This document shows, in pieces, positions 1-7,048 of a stretch of DNA of 10,858 bases. Made by a program: the position numbers and the translations under genes. The notes under the pieces are model-generated. The model worked only from the letters and a program-made list of their open reading frames with translations, was not told where the DNA came from and did no database searches. Positions within the stretch are counted from its first letter, which is position 1. Every line of letters begins with the position of its first letter. Source of the stretch: JASFRI01 sp050115015 (GTDB lineage Bacteria > Acidobacteriota > Polarisedimenticolia > CBDVAL01); assembly GCA_050115015.1 (NCBI GenBank), contig JASFRI010000121.1:1-10858 (forward strand), given 5' to 3'.

Positions 1-509
1 ACGCCCCCGTCGGCGGTGAGCTGCGTGCCGCCGAACAACTTGGCGATGCCGAAATCGGTCAACTTGACCACATTGTTCTCGTCCAGCATCAGGTTGGCCG
101 GCTTGAGATCCCGGTGGATGACGCCGCTCTCGTGGGCCGCCTCCAGCCCGTCGGCGACCTGCCTCGCCGCCTCGAGCGCCTCCTCGACGGGGACGGGTCC
201 GGCCTCGAGCCGGTGGGCCAGGTCCTGTCCCGGCACCAGCTCCATCACCAGGAGCGGCCGCCCGTCGCGCTCCTCCAGCCCGTAGATGCCGGCGATCGCC
301 GGGTGGTTCAGGGACGCCAGGACCTTCGCCTCGCGGTTGAAGCGCTCCATCCGTTCCCGGTCATGGGCCACGGTCTCCGGCAGCACCTTGACCGCCACCT
401 CCCGGTCCAGGCGCGTGTCCATCGCCTTCCAGACCACGCCCATCCCGCCCTCGCCGATCTTCTCGACGAAGCGGTAGTGCCCGAAGGCGCCGCCCGGAAC
501 GATATCCAT
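1..509 (-). CDS. Serine/threonine protein kinase, N-terminal part (C-terminus beyond window)
   Basis: Bacterial Hanks-type (PknB-like) kinase that would phosphorylate Ser/Thr of target proteins from the cytoplasmic side. The 169 visible codons hold nearly a whole N-lobe and the catalytic loop: glycine loop GEGGMG (19-24), VAVK with ATP-binding Lys41, helix-C Glu60, catalytic HRDLKPAN (132-139) and the DFG metal motif (152-154). All catalytic residues seen are intact. The frame is open to the left edge, so the activation segment and any sensor domain are not visible. ATG at 509 is chosen because the kinase fold starts about 10 residues later, as in the paralogue at 3042-5723. No Shine-Dalgarno precedes it, but TATCCT ends 7 nt upstream, which fits a leaderless start. 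It is divergent from the symporter fusion. Its closest relative in the window is the other kinase, with the same GEGGMGVVWKA core. The kinase call is firm; its targets are unknown. Confidence 0.93.
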   Translation of the reverse strand, partial: MDIVPGGAFGHYRFVEKIGEGGMGVVWKAMDTRLDREVAVKVLPETVAHDRERMERFNREAKVLASLNHPAIAGIYGLEERDGRPLLVMELVPGQDLAHRLEAGPVPVEEALEAARQVADGLEAAHESGVIHRDLKPANLMLDENNVVKLTDFGIAKLFGGTQLTADGG

Positions 510-516
510 GTCCGGC

Positions 517-522
517 AGGATA
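517..522 (-). promoter_or_regulatory. Possible -10 element for a leaderless kinase transcript
   Basis: On the minus strand the hexamer TATCCT (TANNNT form) is followed by 7 nt and then the ATG at 509. That spacing would put the transcription start at or beside the start codon. No convincing -35 and no Shine-Dalgarno are present. Leaderless TANNNT promoters are known in other bacteria such as Deinococcus; their use here is inference. Confidence 0.35.
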
Positions 523-603
523 GCACGGAGGACAGGGCCTCCCGACCCCGCAGCCTGCAGGTCGTCGCCGGAGGCGGGGAACCTCCCTCCGGTCGCCAGG
601 GAA

Positions 604-651
604 GGGACCGGTCCCGCTCCCACTTCCTCGGGCGGGGGCGGGGGACGTCCC
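604..651. repeat. Two related palindromes with GGGAC/GTCCC arms
   Basis: GGGACCGGTCCC (604-615) and GGGACGTCCC (642-651) are both perfect palindromes. They share the same 5-base arms, and their centres lie 37 bases apart. A lone GTCCC half-site follows at 685-689. The position in a divergent promoter region suggests binding by a dimeric regulator. In DNA this GC-rich, short palindromes also arise by chance. Confidence 0.4.
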
Positions 652-822
652 GACGACCTGCCGTGCTCCTGGCTGGCGCCGTGTGTCCCGGCGCGCGCCT
701 CGGACTTTCCGGCGGTGCGATCTGCCCCGTTGTCTCGCAGCAACCAGGGGGTGTCGCCTGGAGGCTGCCGGGCGCGGGCACGCCGCGGCTGAGGGCGGTC
801 GCGCCCGGGTATCCTCCTCGCA

Positions 823-828
823 TAGGAT
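823..828 (+). promoter_or_regulatory. TAGGAT: leaderless -10 candidate or short Shine-Dalgarno for the symporter fusion
   Basis: TAGGAT ends exactly 7 nt before the GTG at 836. Read as TANNNT, it matches the spacing seen for the divergent kinase. Read as AGGA (824-827), it is a plausible ribosome-binding site with 8 nt spacing. Either reading supports the GTG at 836 as the start. The sequence alone does not decide between them. Confidence 0.45.
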
Positions 829-835
829 CGGTGCC

Positions 836-3016
836 GTGAGCGAGTCGAACAAGGAAAGCCGCCGCGGGTTCCGGCGGCCCGGTCTGGCCACCCAGGTGTT
901 GCTGGGCTTCTTGCTCGGAGTGGGGACGGGGCTCTTCCTGGGCGAGTACGCCGCCTTCCTCGACATCGTCGGCATGGTGTTCATCCGGCTGCTGCAGATG
1001 ACGGTCCTTCCCTACGTCGTCGTCTCCCTGATCGCCGGCCTGGGGCGGCTGGGCGTCCAGGATGCGGGACGGCTCGCGCTCCGAGGCGGGGCCTTCGTCG
1101 TCCTGTTCTGGATCATCGGGCTCATTGCCGTGACCCTGATCCCGTTCTCGTATCCCGAATGGGCGTCGGCGAGCTTCTTCAGCGCGTCCCTGGTGGAGCA
1201 GGCCGAGCCGCTGAACTTCGTGGACCTGTACTTCACCGCGAACCCGTTCAATGCGCTGGCGAACACGGTCGTCCCCGCCGTCGTCGTGTTCAGCATCGCC
1301 CTGGGGGCGGCGCTCATCGGCGTGCCGGGCAAGGAGAGGATCATCGACGACCTGGCGGTGATCGGCGAGGCGCTGGCGAAGCTCGCGGGGCTCGTCGCCC
1401 GGACGGCGCCGATCGGGGTGTTCGGCATCGCCGCGGGCGCCGCCGGCACGATCGACTTCGGGGAGCTGGCGCGGATCCAGGTCTACCTGATCCCCTACGC
1501 GCTGGTGGCGCTGGTGCTGTCCTTCGTGGTGCTTCCGGGCCTGGTGGCCGTGCTGACGCCGATCCGCCCCATGCGGTTCATCCGCGAGACGTGGGGGGCC
1601 CTCATCACGGGGTTCGCCACGGGAAGCGTGTTCGTCGTCCTGCCCTTCCTGGTGCGAGCCTCGAAGGACCTCCTCGCGGAGGCGGGGCTCGATCGCGAGG
1701 AATCCGGGGAGACGGTGGGTGTCATGATCCCGACGACCTACAACTTCCCGAGCACCGGAGCTCTCCTCTCCCTGTCCTTCATGCTCTTCGCGGGGTGGTT
1801 CATCGGGTCGCCGGTCGCCCTCTCCCGTTATCCGGAGTTCCTGATCTCCGGCCTGTTCAGCTTCTTCGGCTCCGTCATGCTCGCCGTGCCGTTTCTGCTC
1901 AACGTGCTCCAGCTCCCCGCCGACCTGTTCCAGCTGTTCGTGGCCGTCAACGTGATCGCCGGCCGGTTCGGCACCCTGCTGGCGGCGGTGCACCTGACCG
2001 CGCTGGCCGTGCTCGCCACGGCCGCGATGCAGGGAAAGATCCGGCTGCAGGTGGCGAGGCTCGGTCAACTCCTCGGCGTCGCGGCGGTTTCCCTGGGGCT
2101 GGTCCTGGTGGGCTCGTACGTGTACTTCACGTACCTGGTGCCACAGCAGTACCAGGGATATCGCATGTTCGTGCAGATGGACCTTGCGGCCGAGAGGGTG
2201 CCCACCGTCCTGCGGGAGGAACCTGCCGAGGTCGTCGCCGACCCGCGTCCCGCCTTCGACGTGTTCCAGGACCGCGGGACCCTGCGGGTCTGCTACCGCC
2301 CGGACGCGCTACCCTTCTCCTTCCGCAACGCGGATGCCAGGCTGGTCGGCTACGACGTGGAGCTGGCCAGCCTCCTGGCACGGGACCTCGGTGTGGGCCT
2401 CGAGTTCGTGCGGGTGCCGCGGGAGGAGATCGTGGCCGCGCTGCAGCGCGGAGTCTGCGACCTGTCGGTGACGTCGATACCGTTCACGCCGGATCTGACG
2501 AGACAGGTCTCGTTCGCGAGCCCTCACCTGGAGGGAACCGCGGCCTTCATCGTGCCGGATCACCGGCGGGAGGAATTCAGCAGCCGTGCCGCGGTCCAGG
2601 CCCACGAGTCCCTCCGCATCGGCATGCCCGATGTGCCGTACTACGAACGCATCCTCCAGGATTACCTTCCCAAGGCGGAGATCCTGCTGCTGGACTCTCC
2701 ACGACCCTTCCTCAGGGGCGAGGTGGAGGGCCTCGACGCGTACCTCTACACGGCGGAGGCGGGGTCCGCGTGGACGCTGGTTTATCCAGCCTTCTCCGTC
2801 GCCGTTCCCAAGCCCGATATCCTGGCGATCCCCGCGGCCTGCGCGGTCCGCAAGGGAGATCCGGAGTGGCTCGACTACCTCGACGCGTGGATCGAGCTCA
2901 AGCGCAAGGACGAGGATCTGGACCGGCTGTTCGACCGCTGGATCCTCGGTGAGGAGGCCCGCTCCTCGAGGCCGCGCTGGTCCGTGATCCGCGACGTGCT
3001 GGGCTGGGTGGAGTAG
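836..3016 (+). CDS. Cation:dicarboxylate symporter-like membrane domain fused to a periplasmic solute-binding (SBP_bac_3) domain
   Basis: A 726-residue protein in two parts. Residues ~15-410 have the SDF/DAACS (glutamate/dicarboxylate:cation symporter) pattern: about eight hydrophobic segments, the early LLQMTVLPYVVVSLIAG motif (52-68), an HP1-like stretch near 254-270 and a TM7 motif TTYNFPSTGAL (300-310). An extra helix at ~413-434 follows, which should place the C-terminus in the periplasm. Residues ~474-700 resemble a family-3 solute-binding protein: GTLRVCYRPDALPFSF, then LVGYDVELASLLARDLG, then a TPDLTRQVSFASPH motif whose Arg usually binds a ligand carboxylate. Canonical cation and substrate residues of DAACS are changed, so substrate and even transport activity are uncertain. 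GTG at 836 is chosen because the 51 upstream in-frame codons translate to arginine-rich non-domain sequence and AGGA precedes it. The gene is convergent with the kinase downstream. Confidence 0.85.
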   Translation: MSESNKESRRGFRRPGLATQVLLGFLLGVGTGLFLGEYAAFLDIVGMVFIRLLQMTVLPYVVVSLIAGLGRLGVQDAGRLALRGGAFVVLFWIIGLIAVTLIPFSYPEWASASFFSASLVEQAEPLNFVDLYFTANPFNALANTVVPAVVVFSIALGAALIGVPGKERIIDDLAVIGEALAKLAGLVARTAPIGVFGIAAGAAGTIDFGELARIQVYLIPYALVALVLSFVVLPGLVAVLTPIRPMRFIRETWGALITGFATGSVFVVLPFLVRASKDLLAEAGLDREESGETVGVMIPTTYNFPSTGALLSLSFMLFAGWFIGSPVALSRYPEFLISGLFSFFGSVMLAVPFLLNVLQLPADLFQLFVAVNVIAGRFGTLLAAVHLTALAVLATAAMQGKIRLQVARLGQLLGVAAVSLGLVLVGSYVYFTYLVPQQYQGYRMFVQMDLAAERVPTVLREEPAEVVADPRPAFDVFQDRGTLRVCYRPDALPFSFRNADARLVGYDVELASLLARDLGVGLEFVRVPREEIVAALQRGVCDLSVTSIPFTPDLTRQVSFASPHLEGTAAFIVPDHRREEFSSRAAVQAHESLRIGMPDVPYYERILQDYLPKAEILLLDSPRPFLRGEVEGLDAYLYTAEAGSAWTLVYPAFSVAVPKPDILAIPAACAVRKGDPEWLDYLDAWIELKRKDEDLDRLFDRWILGEEARSSRPRWSVIRDVLGWVE

Positions 3017-3022
3017 AGGACC

Positions 3023-3040
3023 GCCGGGACGCTATCCGGC
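3023..3040. terminator. Weak hairpin between convergent genes
   Basis: GCCGG (3023-3027) and CCGGC (3036-3040) can form a 5-bp stem with an 8-base loop. It lies in the 25-base gap between the fusion stop and the kinase stop, where a bidirectional terminator would be expected. The stem is short and has no U-run, so the support is mostly positional. Confidence 0.22.
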
Positions 3041-3041
3041 C

Positions 3042-5723
3042 TCACCGGGACTGCCGGAGCAGGCCCTCCAGTTCGGCGAACCAGTGGAAGACGAACTTCG
3101 CCAGGTTGGGCCCGGGATCCCCCGAGAGGCCGCCCTGCTGCACGAAGAGGAACCGCTTGCCGTCGGCGGAGACGTCCCAGTCGCCGGGATAGGGGCGCTC
3201 CAGCGTGAACAAGCGCTGCGGCCGGCCCGCCTCCAGCGTATCCCCCCGCGGGTCCAGCCCCACGCTCCAGATCGCGCCGTCCCGGGTCTTGTAGAACAGC
3301 GTCCTCCCGTCCCTCGACCAGCGGGCGAACTCGCCGCCGTCGGTCGAGATCTGCCACTTGCCGCCCGGCCCCGGCACCGGCCGCACGTAGACCTCCCACT
3401 CCCCGGTCTCATCGGCGTCATAGGCCAGCCAGCGCCCATCGGGGGAGTACACGGGATCTCCCTCGCTCGCGCTGGTCGTCTTGAAGAAGGGCTGCGGATC
3501 CCCGTCGCCGTCCAGCGGCAGGAACCAGATGTCGCCGTGGTCGGTCTGATCGTGATACGCGAGCACCTTGCCGTCGGGGGAGATGTCGTACGGGGTGATC
3601 TGGGTGGTCCCCAGATCCTCGCGGACGATCTCCTCGACCCCGGAGCCGTCGGCGCGCTTCCGCCGCACGCCGGACACCCCGTCCCGGACGGTGCTGTAGT
3701 AGACCCACTGACCGTCGGGGGACCACACGGGTGAGAGCTCCGGGCCGTCATCGAAGGTGAGCCGGGCCTGGGTGTCGCGTTGCAGGTCGAACACCCAGAT
3801 GTCCCGGTTCCCCTCGGCGCTGATCTCCACGGCCAGGCGGCGGCTGTCGGGGGAGAGGCGGCCGGCGCCGTACTCCCGCTCGACGTCCGAGACGGAGCTG
3901 AGGCCGCCCTCCGCGTCCGCCCAGACCAGGGTCTGCCGGCCCCCGGCGACGCGTCCGGTCAGGTAGACCAGGGTCCCGTCTGCGGCCACGTCGTACATGG
4001 CGCCGCCCTCGGAGTTCGTGGAGATGTCCTCCAGGACCGGCGAGGGCATTGCCGCCAGCTTGCCCGAGCCGGGATCGAACGGAGCGGCGAAAAGCGTCCC
4101 TCCATTGACGAAGAGCAGATGGCCCGAGGCGGCGTAGCGCGCGAAGGTGCCCCCTTCGTGCACCAGGGTGCGCTGCCCGCCGTCGAGGTCGACGACCTCG
4201 ATGCGGCCGCGATCCCGATCGGAGCCGGTGTACGACGTGAACAGGACGCGGCGGCCGCCGGGAAGGAACTGCGGCCAGCGGTGGCTGATCTCGCCGTCAC
4301 CCAGGGTCGTCAGCTCCGTCGGCGATCCGCCGGCGGCGGGGATCTGCATGAGGCCCGAGGCGGGTGAGGGGGCGAACACGATCACGCCTTGCTCGCTCCA
4401 CGAGGCCCCGCGGCTCAGGTTCACCGACGTCAGGGTGAGGGGGGTGCCGCCGGCCACGGCGACCTTCTTGAGCTCGGAGGGGGTGACGAACCCGATCCAC
4501 TGGCCGTCGGGGGAGAAGAACGGGTTGTAGGCGATCTCGGCGCTCCCCAGCGCGCGGCTCTCGAGCCGGTCCAGCGGTCGCACGTGCAGGCGGACCGTCG
4601 AGGCGTCGCTGGACAGCCCGGTGACGAAGGCCAGGTCGCGGCCCGCGGGGGAGAGCGCGAAGCAGCTCCCCTGCACGCTGAACAGGGGGAACTCCCCCTC
4701 CAGCGTCGCCTGCAGGTGGACGGGCTGGCCGGGCCGGGGGGAGGGCCGGAGCATCCAGGCGGCGGCGAAGCCGACGGCCAGGGCAAGGACCGCGCCGGCG
4801 GCCAGCACCGCCCGGGAAGCGGCGGCCGGGGGAGGCGGCACCTCGTCCACCTCGGCCCCGAAGCGGCCGGTGCGGACGTCCTCGATGGCCAGCCGCGCAT
4901 CCCCGACGTCGCGGAGGCGGCGACGAGGGTCCTTCTCGAGGCAGCGCTGCAGCAGCCGCCGGATCGCCGGGGGCGTATCCGCGGGGAGGGCCTCCCAGTC
5001 GGGATCGCTCTTGAGCACCGAGGCCAGCGTCTCGGAGACCACCTCGCCCGTGAAGGCCCGCTTCCCGGTGAGCATCTCGTAGAGGACGGCCCCGAAGGCC
5101 CAGACGTCGGCGCGCCGGTCCACCGTCTTCCCGCGGGCCTGCTCCGGGCTCATGTAGGCCGCCGTGCCCAGGATCATCCCTGCCACGGTGCCGGCGGAGG
5201 TCAGCGTCGGCGAGAGCGACGAGTCCCTGCCGCCGGAGGCCGGGTCGGCGCTCAGGGCCTTCGCCAGGCCGAAGTCCAGCACCTTCGCCGTGTCCTCCGG
5301 TGTCAGCACGATGTTGGCCGGCTTGAGGTCCCGGTGGATCACGCCGCTGTCGTGGGCGGCCTCGAGAGCCGCCGCGACCTGCTGGGCGATCGCCAGCGCC
5401 TCCGTCACGGGGAGCGCACCCGCCCGGAGCCTCTTGTGCAGGTCCTCCCCGGCGACCAGCTCCATCGCCAGGAAGCGTGTCCCGTCGGCCTCGTGCAGGC
5501 CGTGGATCACCGCGATGTTCGGGTGGTTGAGGCTGGCGAGCAGGCGTGCCTCGCGCTCGAAGCGGGCCAGCCGCTCCGGCTCGGTGGCCAGGATGTCCGG
5601 CAGGACCTTGATGGCGACGTCGCGGTCCAGGTCGGTATCCCTTGCCTTCCAGACCACCCCCATCCCGCCCTCGCCGATCTTCTCCTCCAGCTTGTAGTGC
5701 AGCAGCGTCTTGCCGGATTCCAT
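3042..5723 (-). CDS. Membrane Ser/Thr protein kinase with C-terminal WD40/TolB-like propeller
   Basis: An 893-residue, apparently complete protein. The kinase domain spans ~10-275 with every key residue: GEGGMG (17-22), VAIK Lys39, Glu58, HRDLKPAN (130-137), DFG (150-152), SPE (192-194) and the DPRRRL arginine near 270. A proline-rich linker leads to one membrane helix (~304-326). Residues ~335-890 are a beta-propeller with PD40-type repeats: SPDG at 404, 668, 715 and 760, SPD at 624, SRDG at 803 and SADG at 852. The C-terminus (FHWFAELEGLL) is typical of this family. With the kinase inside, the propeller lies outside the membrane and probably senses a ligand or binds a partner. This architecture is common in Acidobacteriota. 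The ATG at 5723 has GGAGGG 12 nt upstream, slightly far. The gene is divergent from the histidine kinase. Its substrates are unknown. Confidence 0.95.
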   Translation of the reverse strand: MESGKTLLHYKLEEKIGEGGMGVVWKARDTDLDRDVAIKVLPDILATEPERLARFEREARLLASLNHPNIAVIHGLHEADGTRFLAMELVAGEDLHKRLRAGALPVTEALAIAQQVAAALEAAHDSGVIHRDLKPANIVLTPEDTAKVLDFGLAKALSADPASGGRDSSLSPTLTSAGTVAGMILGTAAYMSPEQARGKTVDRRADVWAFGAVLYEMLTGKRAFTGEVVSETLASVLKSDPDWEALPADTPPAIRRLLQRCLEKDPRRRLRDVGDARLAIEDVRTGRFGAEVDEVPPPPAAASRAVLAAGAVLALAVGFAAAWMLRPSPRPGQPVHLQATLEGEFPLFSVQGSCFALSPAGRDLAFVTGLSSDASTVRLHVRPLDRLESRALGSAEIAYNPFFSPDGQWIGFVTPSELKKVAVAGGTPLTLTSVNLSRGASWSEQGVIVFAPSPASGLMQIPAAGGSPTELTTLGDGEISHRWPQFLPGGRRVLFTSYTGSDRDRGRIEVVDLDGGQRTLVHEGGTFARYAASGHLLFVNGGTLFAAPFDPGSGKLAAMPSPVLEDISTNSEGGAMYDVAADGTLVYLTGRVAGGRQTLVWADAEGGLSSVSDVEREYGAGRLSPDSRRLAVEISAEGNRDIWVFDLQRDTQARLTFDDGPELSPVWSPDGQWVYYSTVRDGVSGVRRKRADGSGVEEIVREDLGTTQITPYDISPDGKVLAYHDQTDHGDIWFLPLDGDGDPQPFFKTTSASEGDPVYSPDGRWLAYDADETGEWEVYVRPVPGPGGKWQISTDGGEFARWSRDGRTLFYKTRDGAIWSVGLDPRGDTLEAGRPQRLFTLERPYPGDWDVSADGKRFLFVQQGGLSGDPGPNLAKFVFHWFAELEGLLRQSR

Positions 5724-5908
5724 GGTGCTCGCGATCCCTCCGTCGGCGCGGCCTCACGTCATGGCCGGCCGGCTCATCCTATCCCAGTCGATGGGCGGAT
5801 TCCTCCGGTTCCACTGGCAAGGGGTCGCCCCTCGGCGTATCCTTGGAACACCGGCAAGGCGTGCCCGCCCGGGAGACAACGGCCTCCCCGGCGGGTGAAA
5901 GGACGACC
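5724..5908. promoter_or_regulatory. Divergent promoter region between Ser/Thr kinase and histidine kinase
   Basis: This 185-base gap must hold promoters for both directions. On the plus strand, TATCCT (5838-5843) is a possible -10, with CTGGCA (5814-5819; 4 of 6 matches to TTGACA, 18-base spacer) as a weak -35. On the minus strand, TAGGAT (5781-5776) is a possible -10 for the kinase, followed by GGAGGG as its ribosome site. I saw no clear LytTR-type direct repeats that would show autoregulation by the response regulator. Confidence 0.4.
5864..5895 (+). promoter_or_regulatory. Leader hairpin abutting the histidine kinase ribosome-binding site
   Basis: CCCGCCCGGGAG (5864-5875) and CTCCCCGGCGGG (5884-5895) form a 12-bp stem with one mismatch and the 8-base loop ACAACGGC. 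The stem ends one base before the GAAAGGA ribosome site (5897-5903) of the gene starting at 5909. It would lie in the mRNA leader if transcription starts near 5850. It could limit ribosome access or cause pausing; no alternative antiterminator fold was found by eye. Confidence 0.45.
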
Positions 5909-7048
5909 GTGGAGGTCGAGCCGAGAGCAACGGGGGAGCGGCGGCAGCCCCTGCGGTGGGGGAGGCTGTGGGCGCTCTCGCTGGCGATCTCGTCCGTGGT
6001 GGCCTTCACCGCGGCGCTGGTGGCCTACGTCGGGAGGCTCCTCTCCGGGCGTCCCATCTCCATCGGCGGCGCCCTCACGATGACGCTGCCGGACTGGTAC
6101 TACTGGGCGCTGGTGGCGCCCTTCGCCGTGTACCTCGCCCGGCGATTCCCGATCGTGGGGCCTCGCCGCGGATGGCACACCGTTCTCCACGTCGCCGTCG
6201 GCATCGTCGTGGCGGTGCTGGAGCTCGTGGTGTTCACGGGATCGTACCGGGCCATCGAGGGCCCGCTCGGCTTCCCGACCTACGGGGCCTTCCTCTTCTT
6301 CACCAGCTCCATGTGGTTCCACTACCAGTTCTTCGTCTACTGGGTCATCGTCCTCGGTGTACACGCCCACGAGTATTACGGACGCTACCGCGAGAGACAG
6401 CTCCAGTCAGCTCGCCTGGAGACGGAGCTCGTCCGGGCGCAGCTTCACGCCTTGCGGAGCCAGCTCCAGCCGCACTTCCTCTTCAACAGCCTGCACACCA
6501 TCGCCATGCTGATGCGGGAGCAGCGAGTGGACGACGCCACCGACATGATCGCCAGGCTCGGCGAGCTGCTGCGGCGGGCCCTCGACGGCGACGGTGTCCA
6601 GGAAGTGCGGCTCGAGGACGAGCTCCAGATGGCGCGGGACTACCTGGCCATCGAGCAGGTGCGCTTCGGCGATCGGCTACACGTTCGTTTCGACGTGCAG
6701 GGGGACGTCCGTGACGCCCTGGTCCCCGCGATGGTGCTCCAGCCCCTGGTCGAGAACGCGGTGCGCCACGGTGTCTCCCGCCGGTCTTCGGCGGGGTCCA
6801 TCGACGTCCATGCCGGCATCGAGGGCGGCCGGCTGCGGCTCCGGGTCCGCGACGACGGGCCGGGGTTCGGCGGTGATCCCCGGGAGGATTCGCCGCATCT
6901 CGGCCTGGCGAACACGCGTCGCCGTCTCCAGCACCTGTATGGAGACCGGCAGCAGCTCGAGGTCGCCGACGTGGACGGGGGCGGTGCGGCGGTCACGGTC
7001 CTCATCCCGCTGCGACCGTCCGCCGCCCCCGGGAGCGCCCTACATTGA
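5909..7048 (+). CDS. Membrane sensor histidine kinase, LytS/YehU-type (His_kinase family)
   Basis: A 379-residue sensor kinase that would autophosphorylate and pass phosphate to the adjacent LytTR regulator. Four hydrophobic segments (~18-45, 60-83, 90-112, 125-152) form the N-terminal sensor and match no named input domain I recognise. A short coiled coil (~158-183) leads to LQPHFLFNSLHTI with phospho-acceptor His189. The ATPase part has the N box ENAVRHG (282-288), DDGPGF (315-320) and HLGLANTRRRL (330-340). GTG at 5909 is chosen because GAAAGGA lies 5 nt upstream, the first helix follows soon after, and the longer open frame overlaps the divergent kinase gene and reads as low-complexity sequence. 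The stop overlaps the next start, so the pair is translationally coupled. There is no periplasmic domain of any size, so the signal is probably a membrane state or a small ligand. Confidence 0.93.
   Translation: MEVEPRATGERRQPLRWGRLWALSLAISSVVAFTAALVAYVGRLLSGRPISIGGALTMTLPDWYYWALVAPFAVYLARRFPIVGPRRGWHTVLHVAVGIVVAVLELVVFTGSYRAIEGPLGFPTYGAFLFFTSSMWFHYQFFVYWVIVLGVHAHEYYGRYRERQLQSARLETELVRAQLHALRSQLQPHFLFNSLHTIAMLMREQRVDDATDMIARLGELLRRALDGDGVQEVRLEDELQMARDYLAIEQVRFGDRLHVRFDVQGDVRDALVPAMVLQPLVENAVRHGVSRRSSAGSIDVHAGIEGGRLRLRVRDDGPGFGGDPREDSPHLGLANTRRRLQHLYGDRQQLEVADVDGGGAAVTVLIPLRPSAAPGSALH

Larger units (their letters stand above)
510..835. other. Divergent intergenic region between kinase and symporter fusion
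   Basis: This 326-base stretch separates two divergently transcribed genes. Frames open through it give arginine- and proline-rich translations with no recognisable domain, so I call no gene. It contains two related perfect palindromes (604-615 and 642-651), an ATCCT/AGGAT inverted pair (811-815 and 824-828) and TANNNT hexamers close to both start codons. It most likely carries both promoters and perhaps a shared operator. Confidence 0.6.

Noticed and set aside
683..835. ATG-initiated 51-residue N-terminal extension of the symporter fusion
   Set aside because: The extension is Arg/Ala-rich without a domain. The membrane protein starts naturally at the GTG at 836, which is preceded by AGGA.
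308..2068. Long minus-strand open frame across the symporter gene
   Set aside because: Its translation is extremely rich in Arg, Glu, Gln, Asp and His with no domain. It is the antisense shadow of the symporter fusion and of the kinase start in a GC-rich genome.
5642..5908. Longer N-terminus for the histidine kinase
   Set aside because: It would overlap the divergent kinase coding region and begins with low-complexity Pro/Arg/Ser sequence. The GTG at 5909 has a good ribosome site.
5724..5908. LytTR binding repeats upstream of the two-component pair
   Set aside because: I looked for spaced direct repeats of the usual LytTR type and saw none convincing by eye, so autoregulation is not claimed.
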